From Desulfobulbaceae bacterium (GTDB lineage: Bacteria; Desulfobacterota; Desulfobulbia; Desulfobulbales; Desulfocapsaceae), in contig DAOVUU010000156.1 in NCBI GenBank assembly GCA_030632405.1, positions 1 to 6,349 of the forward strand: DNA of 6,349 nucleotides, read 5' to 3'. Below, piece after piece: positions 1-6,064 of this stretch (its first letter is position 1; every line of letters starts with the position of its first letter). The position numbers and the translations under genes were made by a program. The notes beneath the pieces are model-generated. The model did not search any database and was not told where the DNA came from. It was given only the letters and a program-made list of their open reading frames with translations.

Positions 1-492
1 AGCCTCACTCATCCCTTTCGTCAGCCGTCTTGTACCTTTTCCTCTCCAGAGAACTACATGTTTCTGCGGATCCAGAATATCGATGACAATAGTACCTTCC
101 TCATATGATGTCACAGGAGGGGCCTGGCCGCTCTTCGCGTTCTTGCTGTTGGATAGTGCCCCGCCGTAGCCATAACCGGAGTAAAAATGCTGGATAGATT
201 CTGTTTTGACCTTCTTATCAATTGCCCCCAGCCAGTTGATAAGAAAATCAGCCTTCCCGTTCTTAACAAACCCTTTTGCCTGAAGATTTTTTTCTATTGC
301 AGTACGAACAAGAGAAGCCAGTTCCGGATTATTAATCCTCGCGCCTTCTCCAGGTGATGCTGAAGTTTCCAACCAGCCAAATGTTTTCATCTCTGAAAAA
401 TTCAAAGTAGACGCTACATCGGTTTGCACCTTGACAGGAGAACACGCTGCCGCCAGCCAGATAACCAGAAAACAAACAAGATATACTCTCAT
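1..492 (-). CDS. DUF4136-type putative lipoprotein, C-terminus cut by window edge
   Basis: The visible part is 164 codons, starting at an ATG and running in frame off the left edge. The N-terminus (MRVYLVCFLVIWLAAACSP) is a short lipoprotein signal peptide with a lipobox-like LAAAC and the lipidation cysteine at residue 17. The mature part fits the DUF4136 family: an early NFSEMKTFGWL strand (about 31-41), NPELASLVRTAIEKNLQAKGF (about 55-75), ADFLINW (81-87), and EEGTIVIDILD...VVLWRGKG (about 131-153). Family members are usually near 180-200 residues, so only a short C-terminal piece is missing. It should be membrane-anchored on the periplasmic side, and the function of the family is unknown. 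It starts 15 bp after the stop of the upstream hydrolase, with AAGG at 500-503 as ribosome site, so it is probably co-transcribed and perhaps translationally coupled. The lipoprotein call is firm and the family call is good. Confidence 0.82.
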   Translation of the reverse strand, partial: MRVYLVCFLVIWLAAACSPVKVQTDVASTLNFSEMKTFGWLETSASPGEGARINNPELASLVRTAIEKNLQAKGFVKNGKADFLINWLGAIDKKVKTESIQHFYSGYGYGGALSNSKNAKSGQAPPVTSYEEGTIVIDILDPQKHVVLWRGKGTRRLTKGMSEA

Positions 493-507
493 AACTTTGC
501 CTTAAAA

Positions 508-1437
508 TTAATTTTGGAAATCTCTGAGATGTGCCATCACCAGCGGGAACTCAGGATTTGCCTTTTCAAGTGGAGGCTCACCGAAGCGGGCACCGATTGC
601 ATATATGGGGTCTTTTAAAACCACACAGGCATGTTCAACTTTTAAACTTTTACGAATAGTGTATTTAACAAACTGATCTTTCTCAGTTATTTCACTGAGC
701 CTATCTATAGCCTTAAGAGAAACAACATCATCGGACTCTGATGATACTGAGAAGATACGCTTTCTAAAATGTTTATTCAATTTGCAGGAGCGAATAAGAC
801 CACTTATTTCCCGAAGCAGACGGGCGAGCTCTCTTGCTCCCCTGAGATTGATATAATCATACCGGTACGGGTTATTCCCAATCAGCGGTTTCTTCTGACC
901 GCCAATCAGGAGTACAAGGGGTGTCCGCAGCAAAAATTCTGCCACACGTCCGGTAACACCCAACCATCCTTCCCAAAGGCCTAGAGCAGCAGAAAAAAGA
1001 TACAGGTCTCCGGTAACAGCAGGGTGAGTAGCACCCATATAAAAACTGATCGCTCCCCCCATCGACAGGCCACCAATAGAAACTGAATTCTCAGATGTCG
1101 AAGCTGCATCGATTGCAAATTCAACATTTTTCTTCCATGCCTGCAGGGTAACCTTCTTCATCGGCTTGGGATTTTTCAAGCCATGCCCCTGAAGCAGCGG
1201 CAAATACACATTATAGCCAAGTCTAAAATGAAAGAATTCACCAATTGCACGAACAAAATGTGGAGAATCACTCAATCCATGAACCAGAACAATCGCCTTT
1301 GCCGACTGTGTGGTATGGACCATTTTTCTTGGATAGCAGCCTTCTCTAATAATCTGGTTAGAAAAATAGGGGAATTCAGCATAATATTCATGCCATACTG
1401 TTTTGTCTTCCCTTGTCACAAACAGTTCCTCAGTCAT
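508..1437 (-). CDS. alpha/beta hydrolase (esterase / lysophospholipase-like), intact triad
   Basis: This is a 309-residue alpha/beta-fold hydrolase resembling the carboxylesterase/monoacylglycerol lipase group. The oxyanion strand VLVHG is at residues 50-54, the LLQGHG segment at 81-86, and the nucleophile elbow GLSMGG at 123-128 with Ser125. The likely acid is Asp236 or Asp237 (SSESDD), and the likely base is His269 (KVEHACVV). All three catalytic positions are present, so an active esterase or lipase acting on an acyl ester is expected; the substrate cannot be read. There is no signal peptide, so it is probably cytoplasmic. The ATG at 1435-1437 has no Shine-Dalgarno and its A is the last base of a palindromic element. 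A GTG at 1417-1419 (codon 7) with GAGGAA six bases upstream is a better supported start, giving 303 residues. It lies between the acyltransferase fusion and a lipoprotein, apparently in one transcript. Confidence 0.88.
   Translation of the reverse strand: MTEELFVTREDKTVWHEYYAEFPYFSNQIIREGCYPRKMVHTTQSAKAIVLVHGLSDSPHFVRAIGEFFHFRLGYNVYLPLLQGHGLKNPKPMKKVTLQAWKKNVEFAIDAASTSENSVSIGGLSMGGAISFYMGATHPAVTGDLYLFSAALGLWEGWLGVTGRVAEFLLRTPLVLLIGGQKKPLIGNNPYRYDYINLRGARELARLLREISGLIRSCKLNKHFRKRIFSVSSESDDVVSLKAIDRLSEITEKDQFVKYTIRKSLKVEHACVVLKDPIYAIGARFGEPPLEKANPEFPLVMAHLRDFQN
1426..1431 (-). promoter_or_regulatory. Shine-Dalgarno GAGGAA supporting an internal GTG start of the hydrolase
   Basis: On the minus strand GAGGAA is followed by six bases and a GTG at 1419-1417, which is codon 7 of the longest reading frame. 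The longer ATG start at 1437 is preceded by CGACGCCATC, which has no purine-rich site. This favours translation from the GTG and would leave the palindromic element outside the coding region. Confidence 0.5.
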
Positions 1438-1620
1438 GATGGCGTCGTAAAAAGTCCGATCTACTGCGTTGTAGGTTTTTTACAGACACTCGACATACCA
1501 CATGTATTGTCGAGTACCTGTAAAAAACACTACGCCTCGAAGTCTACGCTTATCTGTATATCAAACTTTTTGACTTAGCCATCTAAGGCTTGATTTACCT
1601 TTTTACGAGTTTATCGATCA
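1437..1620. repeat. MITE-like palindromic element with terminal inverted repeats
   Basis: The region begins with TGATGGCGTCGTAAAAAG at 1437 and ends with the inverse-type CTTTTTACGAG...GATCA at 1599-1620. The two ends share a perfect inverted 10-mer, TCGTAAAAAG (1445-1454) against CTTTTTACGA (1599-1608), and both terminate in TGAT. A further degenerate copy of the left end, ACTTTTTGACTTAGCCATC, sits inverted at about 1565-1583. The centre is a long hairpin (1471-1533). No protein is encoded. This architecture is that of a non-autonomous mobile element or REP-like unit. The GACTTTTTACGA ends resemble interspersed repeats I recall from sulfate-reducing Deltaproteobacteria; that is memory, not a search result. 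It fills exactly the gap between the fusion gene and the hydrolase gene. Confidence 0.65.
1471..1533. repeat. Long hairpin at the core of the element
   Basis: The left arm is 1471-1495 (GTAGGTTTTTTACAG, then ACACTCGACA) and the right arm 1508-1533 (TGTCGAGTAC, then CTGTAAAAAACACTAC). They are complementary over about 25 positions with one bulge and a two-base mismatch, leaving a 12-base loop (1496-1507). Weaker pairing (TGCGT against ACGCC) extends the stem outward by a few bases. In the minus-strand transcript it falls between the fusion gene and the hydrolase. No U-tract follows the stem directly, so it is not a standard terminator, but it could protect an mRNA end or lower downstream expression. 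Confidence 0.75.
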
Positions 1621-3777
1621 TAACATTTCAATAAAAGAAGCTATCTTCCGGTGAACCGTGTGCGCCTTCTGACCATCCACAAGTACATGCCTGTCAAAGC
1701 TCAGTAAACAATATTCTTTCTGATCACTTTCAATTTTTCCGTAGATTTTTCTTGCTCCTGCCGGGTCAACAACTGGATTCTTATCAGCTTGAATAATCAA
1801 GGCGGGCTGTCTGATTTCGCTATACCGTTTTTCTGCAGCATCGAGAAATTCACCAATCTGATGTACTCCTGCAACCGGATTTTTCAGATAATTAACATAA
1901 GAGTTCCCATGAGAAAACGCCATGAATTGTTTTTCTCCCTCCCCTTTCATCCTGTTCAACATTCTGTTCCATACATCAACAGCGGGCATAAAATTTACAG
2001 AATAATCCCTTAATGTGAACGGTGGACAGACAGCAAAAACGCCTTTTACTTCCTGAACTCTTGCAGCAAGGTTCAGAGCCAGACTGCCACCCACTGCCAC
2101 TCCCCCCACAACAACTCGATCACAAATAGCATCCATGAGAGCAAATCCGCTCTCAACACTATCCATCCATTCCTGATATTTTCTGCTGGAGAGATCCTCG
2201 GCGGTGGTACCATGTCCAGGCAGACGGGGTGCATAAACCCAGAAGCCCTTTCGCCGCAGATAGTTCGCCAAAAACCTTACCTCTTCCGGTACGGCCAGGT
2301 AACTGTGAACCAGAACCACTCCTTTTTTGCGACGAAGAGCAGGCAACAGAAATGGTTTCCCCCGATTAAGCAGATCTTTTTCAAGTGGAGGCATGCACTG
2401 AGCACATGCCTGTTCATAGTCTTTCTGTCCTTTCCTGACAAGATACCGAACAAGCAGGATTTTAAAAATAAAGCCGGGCTGCCAGGCAAGAGATTTCAAG
2501 ATTTTCTGAAACCGCAAAAGCGGCTCCACTTCATTGGCCATTATCTCAATTGGATTATCAATCCTGCCCTTATGAAAACTTGACGGAAAAGACAGTTTAG
2601 AGCGATCCCTGAGAAGGTAGTCTCCATCTTTTCGTACTACTCCCTTCTCCTCCGCAAGCCGCAAAAAATTTTCATACTTTTTGAACCGGTCATCGGTGAG
2701 CAGATGCACCTGACTGTCCCGAAAGGATCTATGCAAAAACAATCCTCCGCTGCTGACTTCCCTGTCACTTATATGGGATGCCGCGTAAAAAACCCGCCTC
2801 TTAAAATCTTCTTCTTTTATGCGATCAAATGGATATTTCTTTAAAAAAGAGGCATATAAGTGTTCATGATTCAGGGTAGTCAAAGCATAAATGTCATGCA
2901 TATACCGCTGCATAACCTTATAGGCAGTTGCCCGCATCTTTCCGCTCAGTTCTGCGGGTAAAGAATAATCCTGAATCCCGTTTCTGCACATGTCATCTTT
3001 CAGCCACAGGGGCTCTATAAAATCATTGATCTTTATCGGCTTGCCAAACCGGATATCCAGATCAACCCCTGACAGCAGCATTGTCCCTTCGGTCATTATC
3101 TCTTCTATGACTCTCTCCGAAATATCCTTTACCATCTTCGATGCAATGCTGGAGGCAATGTTCTCCATGGCCCGAATAGGATAATAGGTGAGATTTACAG
3201 GAACAATCGTTGTCTGTTGCACTTTTACAGCAGAAAGACTCTCTATCTTCAAATTTGCCAGAGCCGGCTGCAGTTTCGGTGAAGAAGACTCAGCAAGCTC
3301 GAAAATATACCTGCGATACAGTTCCGCCCTTAAGGCCAGGGCAGCAGCCCCTGTATGGGGCTCATGCATTCCATCGGGATGGGCAATCATGAACTTTCCA
3401 CCGGTCATGATCTTTTTGGTCTTCACCATGCTGCCTTCAGGGAAGATAATCCAGTTCGCCTCCCCGGTCAGCAGACTCCCCACAATCAGTTCATCTCTGT
3501 TGGGATCACGGGTAGAAATAACACCGACAAGGTCAAAAAATCTCTCTAGCCCACCCTTAAAAAGTCCTGCGGTGGCCAGAGACCATACCGGTTTATCCGT
3601 TAAATCGTGGATATATGATGGAAGTAAAAGTGTTTCAATACGGGTAAAGTGGTTGATCACAAAGATCGTCGGTCCGGAAGGAATATTCTCTTCACCATGG
3701 ACAACGATATCAGCCTTGGACAGCCGGGAAAGGGCTTTAATCGCAAGGCCGGTGGTAAGATATGCAGATCGATTCAT
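1618..3777 (-). CDS. PlsC-like acyltransferase fused to alpha/beta-hydrolase domain lacking its nucleophile serine
   Basis: This protein has 719 residues and two recognisable domains. The N-terminal part (about 20-260) is a lysophospholipid acyltransferase (LPLAT/PlsC) domain: motif I is NHFTRIETLLLP with His43 and Glu48 (HX4E rather than the usual HX4D), GVISTRD is at 85-91, and FPEGS at 112-116 is motif III. Such enzymes move acyl chains onto lysophosphatidate or related acceptors at the inner membrane. Residues 260-470 are an unassigned linker. The C-terminal part (about 485-719) is an alpha/beta hydrolase: VLVHSY (488-493), RLPGHGT (518-524), elbow GGVAVGG (558-564), QADKNPVVD (663-671) and DRHVLVD (695-701). 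The elbow has Ala561 (GCA codon) where the nucleophile Ser belongs, and HG is changed to HS, so this domain is probably not catalytic. No Shine-Dalgarno precedes the ATG, but an in-frame TGA lies 27 bases before it and no alternative start lies between. The stop TGA is the last bases of the palindromic element. Confidence 0.88.
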   Translation of the reverse strand: MNRSAYLTTGLAIKALSRLSKADIVVHGEENIPSGPTIFVINHFTRIETLLLPSYIHDLTDKPVWSLATAGLFKGGLERFFDLVGVISTRDPNRDELIVGSLLTGEANWIIFPEGSMVKTKKIMTGGKFMIAHPDGMHEPHTGAAALALRAELYRRYIFELAESSSPKLQPALANLKIESLSAVKVQQTTIVPVNLTYYPIRAMENIASSIASKMVKDISERVIEEIMTEGTMLLSGVDLDIRFGKPIKINDFIEPLWLKDDMCRNGIQDYSLPAELSGKMRATAYKVMQRYMHDIYALTTLNHEHLYASFLKKYPFDRIKEEDFKRRVFYAASHISDREVSSGGLFLHRSFRDSQVHLLTDDRFKKYENFLRLAEEKGVVRKDGDYLLRDRSKLSFPSSFHKGRIDNPIEIMANEVEPLLRFQKILKSLAWQPGFIFKILLVRYLVRKGQKDYEQACAQCMPPLEKDLLNRGKPFLLPALRRKKGVVLVHSYLAVPEEVRFLANYLRRKGFWVYAPRLPGHGTTAEDLSSRKYQEWMDSVESGFALMDAICDRVVVGGVAVGGSLALNLAARVQEVKGVFAVCPPFTLRDYSVNFMPAVDVWNRMLNRMKGEGEKQFMAFSHGNSYVNYLKNPVAGVHQIGEFLDAAEKRYSEIRQPALIIQADKNPVVDPAGARKIYGKIESDQKEYCLLSFDRHVLVDGQKAHTVHRKIASFIEML

Positions 3778-3879
3778 AGCGGGCCCGGGACAGCTCTCGA
3801 ATCATTGCGGATTTCACTTAAAATTCAAACTTTCGGCTACTTCAAATATTTCCGATTAAACATGAAAGTCAGCTTCTTT

Positions 3880-4821
3880 TTAGTCATTCCCCAAAAGCAG
3901 GAAAAGAAGAGCCATTCGAATATAAATACCATTCTCCGCCTGTTCGAAATATTTGGCCCTGGGGTCTTCATCCACCTCCCGGGATATTTCATCAACACGG
4001 GGCAGAGGATGCATAATGATACTTTTTTCTTTCATTAATTTGACCTGATCCAGCCCAAGAATATATTTACCCGAGGCACGTTGGTAATCTTCCAGATCAT
4101 TAAATCGTTCTTTCTGGATTCGGGTCATATACACACAGTCAACCAGTGGCAGTACTTTTTCAAGAGAACCCTCCTCCTGCCATTCAACGTTGTTTGTAGT
4201 CAGATAGTCCTTAAGATCGTCATCCATTCTACAGACCGATGGCGAAACAAAATAAATTGTGATGTTATCATATTTTGTCAGCAGATAGGAAAGGGATCTC
4301 ACTGTACGTCCATATTTCAAATCGCCAACCATGGCGATTGATAAGCCGTCAACAGTTGGAAAGCAGTCCTTGATTGTATACAGATCGAGCAGTGCCTGGG
4401 TCGGGTGCTGACCGGATCCATCACCGGCATTTATCACAGGAACCGAGGACGCTTCCGAAGCCCTTTTTGCACTGCCGGGCTCGTTATGCCGCATAACAAT
4501 TAAATCTGCATATCCACACATGACCCGTGTTGAATCATAAAGAGTTTCTCCTTTTGCAGCACTGGAAAACTCTTTTGCATTTTCAGTGGTCAGAATGGAG
4601 CCGCCCAGTCTTGCCATGGCGCTCTCAAACGAAAAACGGGTACGGGTTGATGGTTCATAAAAAAGAGAGGCCATAATTTTATCTTTCAGAGCCTGGGAAT
4701 AATGCCGCTGCCCCGCTGAAAGATCTTTTTTCATCTCATCTGCGACATTGAAAATTATGTCCAGCAGCTCCAGGTCAAATTGCTGAGATTCATAAACATG
4801 CTCCAGATTAAATCTTCCCAC
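3880..4821 (-). CDS. pyrB: Aspartate carbamoyltransferase catalytic subunit
   Basis: This enzyme joins carbamoyl phosphate and L-aspartate to give N-carbamoylaspartate, the committed step of pyrimidine synthesis, in the cytoplasm. The protein has 313 residues, close to the E. coli chain. Visible active-site elements are STRTR (58-62), the 80s-loop SSAAKGE with Lys90, VMRH with Arg111, HPTQ (139-142), GDLKYGRTVRSL (166-177) with Arg172, YMTRIQKER (231-239) with Arg234 and Gln236, and HPLPR (271-275). All residues expected by comparison with E. coli PyrB are present. The start is GTG (4819-4821) with AAGGAG six bases upstream. It follows argF by 23 bp, so the two are very likely co-transcribed. 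GDLKYGRTV and INAGDGSGQHPTQ mark the E. coli/archaeal type that normally binds a regulatory PyrI chain, and no pyrI lies next to it here. Confidence 0.97.
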   Translation of the reverse strand: MGRFNLEHVYESQQFDLELLDIIFNVADEMKKDLSAGQRHYSQALKDKIMASLFYEPSTRTRFSFESAMARLGGSILTTENAKEFSSAAKGETLYDSTRVMCGYADLIVMRHNEPGSAKRASEASSVPVINAGDGSGQHPTQALLDLYTIKDCFPTVDGLSIAMVGDLKYGRTVRSLSYLLTKYDNITIYFVSPSVCRMDDDLKDYLTTNNVEWQEEGSLEKVLPLVDCVYMTRIQKERFNDLEDYQRASGKYILGLDQVKLMKEKSIIMHPLPRVDEISREVDEDPRAKYFEQAENGIYIRMALLFLLLGND

Positions 4822-4827
4822 CTTACT

Positions 4828-4833
4828 CTCCTT
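4828..4833 (-). promoter_or_regulatory. Shine-Dalgarno AAGGAG for the pyrB GTG start
   Basis: AAGGAG on the minus strand lies six bases before the GTG at 4821-4819, inside the 23-bp argF-pyrB spacer. This good site and spacing support the GTG as the pyrB start. Confidence 0.8.
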
Positions 4834-4844
4834 GTATTATTTTC

Positions 4845-5846
4845 TTAGCTTCCCAGCGTGGCAACCATCACTGCCTTGATGGTATGTACCCGGTTTTCCG
4901 CTTCGTCGAATACAACTGAAGCGGGCGACTCAAACACATCCTCGGTCACTTCCATTGCCTCCAGACCAAAACTCTGATAGATTTTTTCACCCATCTCCGT
5001 CTCGCGATTGTGGAAGGCAGGAAGACAGTGCAGAAACTTCACAGCCGGATTCCCCGTCTTCTCCAATACATCACCATTAACCTGATAGGGCAGAAGTTGG
5101 GTAATCCTCTCTTTCCACACATCTTCTGGCTCTCCCATGGAAACCCAGACATCTGTACAGAGAAAATCACACCCTTTCACCCCGCTGTCAATATCCTCAG
5201 TAATTGTTATCCTGGCACCGGTCTCTTTGGCAATCTCCAGTGCTGTTGCAACAAGTTCCCGGTCAGGTTGAAGACTGGCCGGTGAAACGGAACGAAAATC
5301 CATTCCCATTTTAGCGGCACCAATCATCAGGGAATTACCCATATTATTTCTGGCATCTCCCAGGTAGGCAAAAGTGATTTGACTTAAAGGTTTGCTGGAG
5401 TGCTCCCGAACTGTGAGCAGATCCGCCAGTATCTGGGTAGGATGAAATTCATTGGTCAACCCGTTCCAGACCGGTACACCGGAATATCTGGCAAGTTCTT
5501 CCACCTTGGACTGCTCAAACCCCCGGTATTCAATACCGTCATACATACGGCCCAGAACCCGGGCAGTGTCCTTTATTGATTCTTTAACCCCCATCTGTGA
5601 ACCGGATGGTCCAAGGTAGGTGACATGTGCACCCTGATCATAGGCAGCTGTTTCAAAGGCACACCGTGTACGGGTCGACGCTTTCTCAAAGATTAAAGCT
5701 ATATTTTTCCCTTTTAATCGTGGTTGTTCATACCCTGCATATTTGGCCTTTTTCAAATCTGCTGAGAGTCCGAGTAAAAACTCAATTTCTTTGGGTGAAA
5801 AATCCAAAAGCTTCAAAAAACTTCTATTTCTTAGATTAAATGCCAT
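4845..5846 (-). CDS. argF: Ornithine carbamoyltransferase
   Basis: This enzyme converts carbamoyl phosphate and ornithine to citrulline in arginine synthesis, in the cytoplasm. The protein has 333 residues, nearly the E. coli ArgF/ArgI length. The motifs are complete: STRTR (57-61) for carbamoyl phosphate, EYRGF (106-110), HPTQ (135-138), the ornithine loop DVWVSMGEP (232-240), HCLPAFHN (273-280) with Cys274, and [10 protein letters not shown] (317-326) with Arg319. The SMG loop separates it from aspartate carbamoyltransferase. The ATG at 5846 has a near-ideal AAGGAGG (5853-5859) six bases upstream. It is first in a tight pair with pyrB. A palindrome resembling an ArgR operator lies 25 bp before the start, which would allow repression by arginine. 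A catabolic role (arcB) is less likely because no arcA or arcC is adjacent and the partner is biosynthetic; the symbol argF or argI depends on convention. Confidence 0.96.
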   Translation of the reverse strand: MAFNLRNRSFLKLLDFSPKEIEFLLGLSADLKKAKYAGYEQPRLKGKNIALIFEKASTRTRCAFETAAYDQGAHVTYLGPSGSQMGVKESIKDTARVLGRMYDGIEYRGFEQSKVEELARYSGVPVWNGLTNEFHPTQILADLLTVREHSSKPLSQITFAYLGDARNNMGNSLMIGAAKMGMDFRSVSPASLQPDRELVATALEIAKETGARITITEDIDSGVKGCDFLCTDVWVSMGEPEDVWKERITQLLPYQVNGDVLEKTGNPAVKFLHCLPAFHNRETEMGEKIYQSFGLEAMEVTEDVFESPASVVFDEAENRVHTIKAVMVATLGS

Positions 5847-5871
5847 CTATCCCCTCCTTACCCGATACACG

Positions 5872-5885
5872 GGAATTATTATTCC
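5872..5885. promoter_or_regulatory. Candidate ArgR operator (ARG box-like palindrome)
   Basis: GGAATTATTATTCC is an inverted repeat with arms GGAAT/ATTCC around a four-base A/T centre. The E. coli ARG box core is TGAAT-WWWW-ATTCA. The inner 12 bases (GAAT-TATT-ATTC) fit exactly and only the outermost T and A differ. It lies 25 bp before the argF start codon, just ahead of the Shine-Dalgarno, where a repressor would act. ARG boxes usually occur as pairs about 21 bp apart, and I see no clear second box, so the assignment is moderate at best. Confidence 0.4.
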
Positions 5886-5923
5886 ATATAGCCGTCTAAA
5901 ACAGGTGATGCCCGCAACCGAAA

Positions 5924-5984
5924 GTTGTCAGTTTTCAGTGTGCAGTTATCGGTTACTGATAGCTGCACACTGAAAACTGATAAC
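5924..5984. repeat. Long inverted repeat in the dctM-argF intergenic region
   Basis: The arms 5924-5953 and 5955-5984 are inverted copies matching at about 27 of 30 positions; both contain CAGTTTTCAGTGTGCAG or its complement. The centre is a single base, so the real RNA loop would take several bases from the arms. The CAGTTTTCAGT/CAGTTATC-type sequence resembles dispersed repeats seen in many bacterial genomes. It lies after the transporter gene and 78 bp before argF. No U-tract follows on the minus strand, so it is not a standard terminator, though it could shield the transporter mRNA end or form a leader hairpin. The rest of 5847-6064 shows no convincing gene or promoter. Confidence 0.8.
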
Positions 5985-6064
5985 TAACAATATTGTCATA
6001 ATTTCTCGGTGATACGGTAAACGATTTTCTTGTTTTTTATAACAGAAGCTCAGTAATAAGGTAT

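Noticed and set aside
1183..1578. 131-codon plus-strand open frame running through the hydrolase start and the palindromic element
   Set aside because: It is antisense to coding sequence and then reads through the repeat, with no recognisable domain.
1437..1620. CRISPR array or complete insertion sequence
   Set aside because: There are no regularly spaced direct repeats and no transposase frame; the structure is an inverted-repeat element.
3736..3804. Short minus-strand reading frame starting ATG ATT CGA and overlapping the fusion gene start
   Set aside because: It is about 22 codons with no Shine-Dalgarno and no recognisable product; it is probably incidental, although it overlaps a gene start that also lacks a ribosome site.
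3817..3845. Possible promoter for the fusion gene: TTGAAG and TTTAAG with a 17-bp spacer on the minus strand
   Set aside because: Each hexamer matches the sigma70 consensus at only four of six positions in an AT-rich stretch, so chance is likely.
3188..3859. 223-codon plus-strand open frame opposite the acyltransferase domain
   Set aside because: It lies antisense to a clearly conserved domain and has no family resemblance; it is a shadow of the minus-strand gene.
5924..5984. Rho-independent terminator for the TRAP gene
   Set aside because: The stem is strong but no run of T follows on the minus strand, so the canonical form is missing.
5886..6064. Promoter for argF
   Set aside because: TATA-like hexamers occur near 5875-5890, but none has a fitting -35 element at 16-18 bp, so I do not call one.
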